Origin: Astropecten irregularis
Lineage: Eukaryota > Echinodermata > Asteroidea > Paxillosida > Astropectinidae
Length of the DNA: 64,000 nucleotides
Reading direction: 5' to 3'
Assembly: GCA_963971285.1 (NCBI GenBank)
Contig: OZ020247.1
Coordinates: forward strand, 16,140,614 to 16,204,613
A program made the position numbers and the translations under genes. Below are positions 55,562-64,000 of this stretch, piece after piece. The notes under the pieces were generated by a model. The model ran no database searches, had not been told where the DNA came from, and worked only from the letters and a program-made list of their open reading frames with translations. Positions within the stretch are counted from its first letter, which is position 1. Every line of letters starts with the position of its first letter.

Positions 55562-55738
55562 CTGTGATAAGCAAAAATATCAATTTGAGTAAAAACTATT
55601 AAAATAGGAAAAATAGTGCAAGAGTCTTTCTAATAAAGAGGCTTGTTATTTCAATAAATTTGGCAATAAGTGCTAAATTATTAGTTTTACTGGCTTTTCA
55701 TACAGCTGTCAAAGAGCCATTTGGGATTAAATCATTTA

Positions 55739-55965
55739 TTTTGCAAGCCAGGGCACTTTTTCAAACCTTGGCTCCGGCTCTGTCATCCATATGCCAAAAA
55801 TATAGGTTGTGGTTTTTCATTGAAGATGAAGCTCTGTTTTCCTTTTCAAACCAGAGTATCTACATGTACTTCCAAACCTGCAGCCAAAAGCCTCTATTTT
55901 GGTTTTAGAATTGATTCATGAAATGGAGCCTGAGCTGGAGCCGAGGTTTGAAAACGGGCCAAGGA
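55739..55965. mobile_element. Element with GAGCCN-repeat ends, copy 3
   Basis: CAAACCTTGGCTCCGGCTCT, ATATAGGTTGTGGTTTTTCA, AGCCTCTATTTTGGTTTTAG, ending GAGCTGGAGCCGAGGTTTGA AAACGGGCC. Confidence 0.65.
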
Positions 55966-56217
55966 CTCCCCGACAGCTTTTAAGCTTGTGAGCCTAAGTA
56001 AACCTTTAGTCAGTTTGTAGACAGCTGCTGGGGAAGAAATCTACAGTATGTACATGTAGTGAGTACCGAGTAAGAAACGTGGCAGTAAAATCCAATATCA
56101 TTTGAGTAAATATTGAAAATAACTGAAGTAAAGGAATGTTCATGTTTATTCTTTCTAGTGTCATTCTTTCTTAGTGCCTTCATTTTCTATGGATCACTGC
56201 ATGATAAATGTTTAATA

Positions 56218-56495
56218 ATAGGGCTCCACGCTCAAGCTATTTATAGAATACACCCTTTATAAATCGACAGCTATAGTTACCCGGATGTTTGGACCTTTAT
56301 TTCGACAGCTATAGTTGCCCAAATGTTTGGACCTTTATATCGACAGGTATAGTTACCCAAATGTTTGGACCTTTATATCGACAGCTATAGTTACCCAAAT
56401 GTTTGGACAAACAGTTTACGTGCAAGTTGAGTATATGACGTAGGACTTGTTTGTCCGAACATCTGAATGTGACGTCACGAGCGCAGAGCCCTATT
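56218..56495. mobile_element. MITE containing a 41-bp tandem repeat
   Basis: Ends AATAGGGCTCCACGCTC and, inverted, AATAGGGCTCTGCGCTC. Inside, four 41-bp units (TATAGTTACCCAAATGTTTG GACCTTTATATCGACAG) at 56268-56410. Target duplication not resolved. Confidence 0.65.
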
Positions 56496-56510
56496 AACAG
56501 TTAATGACTG

Positions 56511-56843
56511 TTAAAGGTGTAGTACAGGATACCCATACAGAAATGTTCACAGATTTACGTATCATGTATAACTTTCAGGATATGAAGATGGTGCTGATAG
56601 AAACATGGCGTTAACATATTTCCACCTGAAATGGTGACATTATTCATCCAGAAATTAGTCAAACAACAACCGAAAACAGTTTTGATCTCGGGGTGAGATC
56701 AAAACTCCTGTGAATAGATTTGAAAATACCATGAGCGATGATGATGTTTCCGATGATGACATTAGCTGAAAACTTCACAGGTTTGTTTTTATTCCACGAC
56801 AAATCAAATTATGAACATTCTGCAGCTGTTCTGTCACCTTTAT
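56511..56843. mobile_element. TTAA element family A, diverged copy
   Basis: TTAAAGGTGTAGTACAGGAT to CTGTTCTGTCACCTTTATAA; the interior keeps GAAATGTTCACAGATTTACG and GATCTCGGGGTGAGATCAAA. Confidence 0.6.
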
Positions 56844-57129
56844 AACCAATCCTGTAAATTATGCCTCCAATGGGGGAGATGGCCAACTTCCAGGAAAATG
56901 TTAATTTGTATAGTGGACGGGGAGGTGGTGAGATAAGGTATACATGCATTAAGATGGAATTTTCTGTGGCATTAACAGACTTAAGTAATTGATTTATTTG
57001 TGTATGGTGAGCCAGACTAGTGTAATTTGATGAATACCGGGTAGATGGGCGTGGGAACAGGTGAATAGGCGTGGCTGTAGCTAATGGACTGGTGTTCATT
57101 ACACTCAATCATTGGGAGGGGAACTTGAT

Positions 57130-57531
57130 CCTTGGGGAGTTCACTCAGGGGTGACATGAAAGATTGGATGGGACATCACCATGCCATATGGCTCATTTGG
57201 CTGTGTATAGTAAAATGTAGGTTACTGTATACAGTGTCCTAGATACAGCGGAACAAAGCTACATGTAAAATGAACATGGCAGGATAGATATTGTCCATTA
57301 TAGTAATCGTTCAGTTTAGTGATTTAAGGAACCATATCATATTGGGTATATACATGTATTGCTAACAAAAATTAGGAGCCCAGGATGATATTCGGTACAG
57401 TCAAATAATAAAGCAATGCTCACTATAGAGACGCTCCACTTCATGATAACTCATGCATGGTACATATATGTACATGTGTGTAAAATCTCAAAAATAATAA
57501 TGATCACAGGTTCATTACTTGCACAGTATTA
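57130..57531. other. Presumed LZTR1 intron, unique sequence
   Basis: No exon or repeat beyond ATGTACATGTA microsatellite-like palindromes (e.g. 57460). The missing LZTR1 5' exons were looked for here and not seen. Confidence 0.35.
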
Positions 57532-57790
57532 TTAAAGATACTTGATGTTAGAAAAATATTTCTACCTGAAATGCTGTTTTATGCGAAGAAAGAGTAAACG
57601 AATAGTTAACATCCCAGGAAGATAGACACTATAAGTGTATATGTTTTATGTGAAAAAAAAGAGTTTTCACTATTTTCTTGTGACTTGTGATTACAGAGTG
57701 AGCCTCAGACTTTCACAGGGGTATTATTTCATACACGTTGGATCAGACAGAGTTTGATTGCTGTTTTGCGATGTTTTATGATCTTGTGTT
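57532..57790. mobile_element. Family A element, partial
   Basis: TTAAAGATACTTGATGTTAG, TTTCTACCTGAAATGCTGTT and TTTTCACTATTTTCTTGTGA are family A-like, but the right end is not clear. Confidence 0.4.
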
Positions 57791-58024
57791 TAATATGGGC
57801 GTTTCCCCGGTTCTGGGGCATTTTCTAACGTAAGTTACCTCATTTTTGCCATATTTGCATGTAATGTACATGTATTTCAAGGAACCATAAGTGGTATTAC
57901 TTGTTGATTCCAATACAAAAACAGTTTTAAATTGGAGCCTTTCAAGAATGATTGATGAAGGAATAGATCGAAGTCACTTATCAGGTCACCGTGGAATTGC
58001 CCTTATCCTTTGAGGTGCTCAGAG

Positions 58025-58095
58025 CTTAGGAGGGCCTGACATTTCCATCCTAGCAGGATCTTTCTCAAAGGGCACCGATCCTCCTAAGATTGAAA
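58025..58095 (-). repeat. Hammerhead-like repeat, minus strand
   Basis: AGGAGGGCCTGACATTTCCA and CCTAGCAGGATCTTTCTCAA, the inverse of the family core. Confidence 0.5.
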
Positions 58096-58516
58096 CATCT
58101 GGGGCTGATTTCACAAACTAGTCTTATTTTAGGATAGACCATGCGACATAGGACGAGTTACCCTTTCTTAGACGCGTCTTAGAAATCGGTTGCTGGCCTT
58201 CCTAACTCTTGAGTTCAAAAATATTTCAGGTCATTATTCTGGATGTTCAGAGATGCAACTAGCCAATGCTAAACAAATCTGAAAATTACTGTCTGTGTTA
58301 TACATGTAGATATGCACTGTATGTACAGTAGTAGACTGACAGCACAATCCAAGGCAGTGGCAGTGAACAGCAGATAAGTGAATATCATAAAAGGAGACTT
58401 GACAAAATTGTAATTGGGGTGAAAAATAGAAAAGTATCTTATTTCAGATTTAAATCTGAAAGGTTGCATCTCTGGTTGTTGAGGTGTTTGCAGTAGTTTA
58501 TCACATGAAATGTGTC

Positions 58517-58890
58517 CTTTCATACTTTGGTTTTTGTCACAGAAATTCAGATTCATGGGCAAAAATATCAAAACAGATACAGTAACAGTCATCTATGAAA
58601 ATTTCAGTCCCATACGGTGCCCACTTGTTGAGATAACAGTAAAAAGTTCCCACAGTATTTTAAAATCTTTTCACAGGAGTTATGATCTTCCAAAGATCAA
58701 AATTGTTTTTGGTCAATTGGCTTTACTCTTTTCTGGATATGCAGCATTTCAGGTAAAAACATTTTAATGGTATGTTTCTACCATCATCACCTTCATACCT
58801 ATCATACCATATTCATACTATCTTCATCTTCTGTAAGTTATTGGTAAATCTGTGAAGATTGTTATGGTATGCTACCAAAGTATGATAGTA
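58517..58890. mobile_element. TTAA element family A, copy with worn ends
   Basis: CTTTCATACTTTGGTTTTTG to GCTACCAAAGTATGATAGTA; all interior landmarks are present (CATCTATGAAAATTTCAGTC, GGTATGTTTCTACCATC). Confidence 0.65.
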
Positions 58891-59304
58891 ACATGGTGTT
58901 GTACCGGTACTTCAAAATACAGACTGTGTTTGGATTGGCTATGCATGGTTGCCTATTATTCTTCAATTATCGTCCCACTTCTCCATGCTTGAACTCACTG
59001 ACCCCAGAACATGTGCCGCAGCTGCACACGTGTACGACATGAACGACAGACCACAAGATGACCACTGCGTTATGTGTTCACTGAGGCCTTCCATGGACTA
59101 AGGCCCCCCTCGGTAGACCAGACATCAGTCAGTGTATGAACCCAGAAGATTGGACACTCAACTAGTCAGTTATTACCAATCACTCAATACCGGTTCATAA
59201 TATGACTGGCTCTGTGAAAAAGAGTCACAACTTTGACAAATTGAGTTCATGACATACATGATCAGAAACAGTACATAACACGTTTTTTTATATGATTGTG
59301 TTTT

Positions 59305-59590
59305 TGAAAAGCGAACAAAGAAATATTGATTTGATCGGGATTTGAACCAGCAATCTCCAGAATACATACATGTACATGTACTATACTGGCGTTCTACCAA
59401 TTGAGGTATCCAGCCCTATATTGGTGGTGTCCCTATAGTCAATTATCTTTGTTCGTTTGGCAGTAAGAAGCCATGAAACCACTCACATACCGCTATATCC
59501 CAAGGATCATTTTATCAATACGCGCAGCATCAGCAATGCTGCAACCTGAGAAACAGTACATAGAGGACATCACTCAAAGAAGATGGGCAA
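59305..59590 (-). repeat. SINE family 1 with extended body
   Basis: Minus-strand tRNA head (GGGCTGGATACCTCAATTGG, TGGTTCAAATCCCGATCAA) and the body CATGAAACCACTCACATACC, GCAATGCTGCAACCTGAG shared with 19745-20040. Confidence 0.7.
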
Positions 59591-59885
59591 ATCAATAAAA
59601 TCATCAAATGATTATGTTACAACCGCCGTAACTTGCAAACATGCTGTGTGACATATGCCTCATTTTGAAAGAGCAGATCATGTATAAAGAACTCTGACGT
59701 GCATTGGGCCAATACCAGGAAACAAGCCACATGACGACAACTGGACAACCAGAACGGAATGAGACTAATTTCAGGTCTGAGGCCCCCCCCCCCCCAAAAA
59801 AGAAACCCCTCAAAATCAGACCAGCATTTACGTCCTGAATGAAATATAAAGCCGAATAATCCCCGAGATTGTTGTATGTTGACAT

Positions 59886-60137
59886 GTGTCCTTTATTAAA
59901 AGCCCCACTGGTGAAGGCCATCCGTCTTCCCGTCAAGAATCAGGCCGCATCTCGCTGAAGGATGAGCGGGCGTTGTCCCGTCAGCTTGCCTCCAACAATT
60001 TCATTCTGGATACATTACATTATGAGCCTGACGTTATTGCCATGAACAAAAATCCAAGCATACCTCTATATTACAGACAAAATATGAAAATGATGGATAA
60101 AAGATGGTGCGTCTACAGTACATACGTTTCAAAGTGA
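59886..60137 (+). CDS. Candidate orphan coding exon (unidentified)
   Basis: A plus-strand open frame reads SPTGEGHPSSRQESGRISLK, DERALSRQLASNNFILDTLH, YEPDVIAMNKNPSIPLYYRQ. The composition and codon use look protein-like (few rare residues, an amphipathic helix), unlike surrounding repeats. I do not recognise the family. The left side has an acceptor-like TTTATTAAAAG, but no clear donor is seen, and the start is not an ATG. It may be an internal or last exon of a plus-strand gene nested in the LZTR1 intron, or a chance frame. Confidence 0.25.
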   Translation: MSFIKSPTGEGHPSSRQESGRISLKDERALSRQLASNNFILDTLHYEPDVIAMNKNPSIPLYYRQNMKMMDKRWCVYSTYVSK

Positions 60138-60234
60138 CACAAAAATTCAAATTGGGATCCATAACCCGATGGAATAACTCATCTGGGCAATGTTTTGTGG
60201 CTGTCATAGTTCTGGACTTCCCTGTGTTGATGTT

Positions 60235-60607
60235 TATAAAGGTAGTATCATACTTTGGTTTTTGTCAAAGAAGTACAGATTCATTGGGCAAAAATATCAA
60301 GGAAGATACAGTCACAGTCATCTGTGAAAATTTCAATTCCATACGTGCCCACTTTTTGAGAAAATCGTAAAAAACGGCCATAGTATTTCTTAAGTCTTTT
60401 CTCATTTATTTTTGATCTTTTAAAAGATCAAAAAGATTTTTCGGTCGTTGTTTTACTCATTTCTGGACAAATACACAATTTCAGGCGGAAAAATTTTAAC
60501 GGCATGTTTCTACCACCACCATCTTCATACCCTGAAAGTTATACGTAAATCTGTGAATATTTCTGTTTTGGTCTCTTACCAAAGTATGATACTACATGTT
60601 CCTTTAA
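60235..60607. mobile_element. TTAA element family A, complete copy
   Basis: ATAAAGGTAGTATCATACTT to AGTATGATACTACATGTTCCTTTAA; the right border has TTAA, the left ATAA. Confidence 0.72.
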
Positions 60608-60609
60608 AA

Positions 60610-61350
60610 TCATTGTATTAACTGGTAGGGGGAACGCCCCGCCCACAAATGACCATCCCGTCATAATGTCATCTCAGGAACCCGGTAGCTGGTTCACAAG
60701 CCATCGAGTATTGCTAAACTGGTTCCCGCGTCACTGACGGCAATCAAAATCCAGTACTAGGGGTTGGGGGCGTGCACACAAACTGCTTATGGGGTGCGGT
60801 TTATTTTTGAGAAAAAAAAATACCAGATAGGGGGGGAAACAAAAAACAAACTTTAATCGAATTTAATAATATATTTTTTTTAAAGTTGATCAAATTATTT
60901 CGGTGGATCTTATTAAATATCATTGCAGCCACCCTTTAAGTGACTTTGACCTATTCCTTGATCTTAGAAACCATTCTTGAAAGATTCCAATTTAAAAATG
61001 TTCTATTGGAAACAGCAAGTATACCACTGATGATTTCTTGAAATGCACTGTACAAATATGGAAAAAAAAGTAACTTACATTATAAAAATGTCCCAACAAA
61101 ACCATGGAAATGCCCATTTACTCTGCTGTGAACCTTGAACGGCGAATTGTTAAGAAATTTCGCATCCTCATGATAATCATGATTCACCGATTCCCGTTTT
61201 AAATACCAAAAAAAACCTGCAAATTTGTTCCTCTCTGAATTCCTATCGGATGGGGGTGACTCAACAGCACTGAGATAAAAAAACAAAAACTGTAAGTTTC
61301 TCATTTATTTATTGATTGTTCAAAATTGACTGTTTTTCCACGGAAGAGCT
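60610..61350. other. Presumed LZTR1 intron, unique sequence
   Basis: AT-rich, with A/T homopolymers near 60870-60900. No exon or repeat family recognised. Confidence 0.35.
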
Positions 61351-61363
61351 GCAGGGCACTGAA

Positions 61364-61438
61364 GAGCTAACGACCTGTGCCTAAAGAGTCTTTAAAGGTA
61401 TTACCTTTAAAGACTTTTTAGGAGCAGATCGTTAACTC
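61364..61438. repeat. Inverted duplication at the end of a family A element
   Basis: GAGCTAACGACCTGTGCCTA then AAGAGTCTTTAAAGGTA is repeated inverted as TTACCTTTAAAGACTTTTTA then GGAGCAGATCGTTAACTC, with no spacer. The duplicated part spans the element terminus TTAAAGGTA and its flank. Confidence 0.7.
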
Positions 61439-61801
61439 TATATCATACTTTGGTTTTTGTCAAAGAAATGTAGATTCATGGGCAAAAATATAAAAAAGAT
61501 ACAGTAACAGTCATCTGTGAAAATTCCAGTCCCATACAGTGCCCACTTTTTGAGAAAACAGTGAAAAACGCCCACAGTATTTTTAAATTCTATTCACAGG
61601 AGTTTTGATCGTCCTGAGATCAAAATTGTTTTTGGTCATGTTGGTTTTACTCTTTTCTGGATAAAAACAGCATTTCAGGCAGAAAAATGTGAACGGCAAG
61701 TTTCTACCAGCACCATCTTTGTATCCTGTACGTATGAAATCTGCAAAGATTTCTGTATCGGTATGCTGCCAAAGTATGATAGCATATGTATGCACCTTTA
61801 A
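61391..61801. mobile_element. TTAA element family A with altered left end
   Basis: The terminus TTAAAGGTA is separated by 40 nt from TATCATACTTTGGTTTTTGT, with which it is contiguous in other copies. The right end is AAAGTATGATAGCATATG and GCACCTTTAA. Confidence 0.7.
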
Positions 61802-64000
61802 AGATGGTACTGTACATGGTGAGATTTGTGACAGTGTTCACTGTCACTGGTAAATATACTGGCTTTTCCTCCTTCATTTGGATTTTTAATTATCACTGCT
61901 CTTATTTTCAATTACCGGGGTAAATTTTGGGGGAGTAGGCCTATGGTTGGTGTAGCGTTTCCAGGCACACAAGTTTAAAGCATGTTACAGTCCAATGTAC
62001 ATGTAGTACGTGTATGAAAATTTCTATTGTGCAATATCATCGTCTGCGTGTTTGTAAACCGAGCAATTTGCAGCTTCGCCTACATCTACACACGAAAGAG
62101 GGTTTTCCTCCCTCCTCTAAAATTGAATCTTCTCCTAAACTACCTTTTCATCACAAAAAAAAGCCATTTTAGTTTGTACAGGGAGCAAAAGTTGTCATGG
62201 AGAATACACAGATAGCAAATTAAAAACGGTCTGTGAGTGATTTCTGACGGAGCGCGGTGGCTTAAGATATTAAAGGTCAGGACGAGACGATTATTACTTC
62301 ACCGGCCGACGACGTCTCCCCATCACCCCACGTCTTCTCTTTCCATATCCCACTCCTGGTTTTGTCCTTAGAATTTGTTCATCGGTCTGATTCCGTCCCT
62401 GCCGGAGGATAATTAATTGCACGTGGCCCTCGTGTAACCTCAAACATGTATGCAATCTTAGGGATGTAGTTTGGGAGGCCGGCGTTGGGATTGGTCTTAA
62501 TGCGACAGCGTGGCAGTCAATAGAAGGATGATTTTGTGCTTGCTTGGCTGCTTATTATGTGGCCGTTTGTCAGATCTGTATTTTTTTTTCCAACTGTTTT
62601 ATAGTCTGGAAGATTTTAGCTCTATTTCTTATTTTTATTCTTTATTCTTTGAACCTTTCTTGGCTTTATCTTTGGTTGAGTGATTGATTGAGTTATCTTG
62701 ATTGATATTTTTTTATATTCAAATTGTTCTTTCCAGATTTGGATACTGGGTATAATTTAATATTATCATGCCTGCATAAATCCCAGACATCTCATTGGTA
62801 GATCTTGATCACATGTCACCAATTTATCCATACTAGAATTTTCAGGGTGAGTTATTCTGCGTTAGGTTGCGCCCGCGTTAACGCGTGGGCATGTAAAACA
62901 AATAATGAAGGTTTCAAATTTGTAGAATGTTATTCGCCTCGTGGAATGGAACAGTCCATCTGTCACCAAATGAAATGATTCTTCCCATTCTACTCATAAA
63001 GTAAACATTCATAATTCATGTAATAATAGTAATAATAAGTATTTATGACAGCACCTTACATAAAAACTCAAAGCGCTTTAAAACGAACACAACCACAAAA
63101 AAGGTGATAAACAAAAATTAAAAAATATTAAACTACATGTTCTATCCCTAAACACATGTACACGTCAACATCACAAAGAAGACAAGTGCAGTGGCAACTA
63201 GACTTTCTGGGGAATCCTGGAGGCAGGAAACTTATGTTAAATACTTTTTCCACCCTACACAATTACACAACGACCCAAATTACATGTCAGAATAAGTTTG
63301 ATTCAATAACTCCCTTAAATGTTATAAATAGCAGACGGATAATCATTTAACCGATGGACGTAACAAGATACGCCATCAGGAATGATGCCCCGACTTGACG
63401 AAATGACTCACATTCAGAGGAGAAAAAAAAAATCAAATGAAGCTTTCAAACGGAGACTTCACATTTTCTTTTCACGCTGTCTTTAATAAATGTAAGTGCA
63501 TTTCTTTCTGCGCTCATTTCCTTTTAATGTTCGCGGATATCCGAGGCGGAACCTCGTCCCAGTTAGACGGCCGAGAATGTTCAAGGCAGCGGGGGAGCCC
63601 ATCAGACAACGGAATGAGTGAGAAGCGTCTGGCAGGATATCATTCATAAATAAAAAATCAGGGAATGGACCCCTCAAGAAGCCCCACCGAGTATAATTAG
63701 ACCGGGATGCGGAAAGCGATCTTACCCTACGAGAAACAAGACGATGTCGCGATGTTTCCTTTTCTCCACAACTACATGTTCTTCCACCCCCTTCCCCCCT
63801 ATCTCCTGGGGTCTGAGGTGATTTAGGCACGAGTTATCCTTCCTCGTTACCCGACACCGGCGTTGTCTCAAAAGGGAGACACGTTTCGTTGTCTTAATGG
63901 GGAGGTTGGGGAGGTTGGGAGATGAGGATGTTGAAACAAGGAGATTAGGAATTATCCCGAGACTGCGGGTTTTTTTCACAAACCGTGGGAGGATGATCAC
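61802..64000. other. Right-hand edge, presumed LZTR1 intron
   Basis: Mostly unique DNA. 62230-62600 and 63330-64000 are GC-richer and could hold conserved non-coding elements, but I see no motif that proves it. 63010-63085 is a LINE 3' end on the minus strand (AAAGCGCTTTGAGTTTTTAT). Minus-strand frames at the edge show no domain, and no Kelch exon was found. Confidence 0.35.

Noticed and set aside
59604-59936. Minus-strand frame overlapping the candidate plus-strand exon
   Set aside because: No domain, and it runs through a C-tract; probably a shadow or chance frame.
55562-64000. Upstream Kelch exons of LZTR1
   Set aside because: I looked for reversed RYHHSA, TVVAY..YVFGG and NDLLRFD-type sequence and saw none. 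They may be beyond the window or too short for me to recognise.
1-64000. Endogenous virus, LTR element, Polinton, CRISPR array or operon
   Set aside because: No long terminal repeats, capsid, integrase or polymerase reading, spaced repeats of CRISPR type or clustered bacterial-style genes were seen.

Overview
The window looks like nuclear DNA from an invertebrate animal, most likely a deuterostome and perhaps an echinoderm. The host genes are split by large GT-AG introns, the encoded proteins align closely with vertebrate orthologues, and the introns are packed with tRNA-derived SINEs, short inverted-repeat DNA transposons, LINE tails and minisatellites. The species assignment is an inference from overall style, not from any database match. 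I see no operons, CRISPR arrays, bacterial genes or recognisable endogenous virus.

Two host genes can be reconstructed, both on the minus strand and arranged head to tail. ARMC5 (493-8199, six coding exons, complete) gives a 1491-residue protein: an N-terminal armadillo array, a long Ser/Pro-rich middle and a C-terminal BTB domain. LZTR1 enters from the right: its last 17 coding exons lie between 55561 and 10715 and give 687 residues (most of the Kelch propeller, then two BTB-BACK modules). Its first exons, which should encode about 120 residues, were not found and probably lie beyond the right edge. Every intron phase in both models is consistent from one exon to the next. Both proteins belong to families that act as substrate adaptors for CUL3 ubiquitin ligases (ARMC5 for the RNA polymerase II subunit RPB1; LZTR1 for RIT1 and RAS GTPases), so the window pairs two CUL3 adaptors.

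The rest is non-coding. 8.2-10.7 kb is the intergenic spacer, holding a SINE and two TTAA-flanked elements. 10.7-20.5 kb has clustered LZTR1 exons with small introns and a 1650-bp hAT-like insertion. 20.5-27.7 kb is an intron with a 55-bp satellite and nested transposons. 28-31 kb holds Kelch exons, a 41-bp repeat and a 1.2-kb, 30-bp minisatellite beside a GC-AG splice donor. 31-45.5 kb is a 14.5-kb intron with a 79-bp satellite and many inverted-repeat elements. 45.5-55.6 kb has three small exons between MITEs, including a PIF/Harbinger-type insertion inside a foldback element. From 55.6 kb to the right edge is presumed LZTR1 intron.

The most informative observations are the RNA polymerase II CTD-like tract in ARMC5, the GC donor abutting a minisatellite whose units look like splice acceptors, several nested transposons whose sister arms preserve the empty target site, a tandem array of tRNA-like SINE heads, and a decayed ARMC5-like armadillo fragment inside LZTR1.
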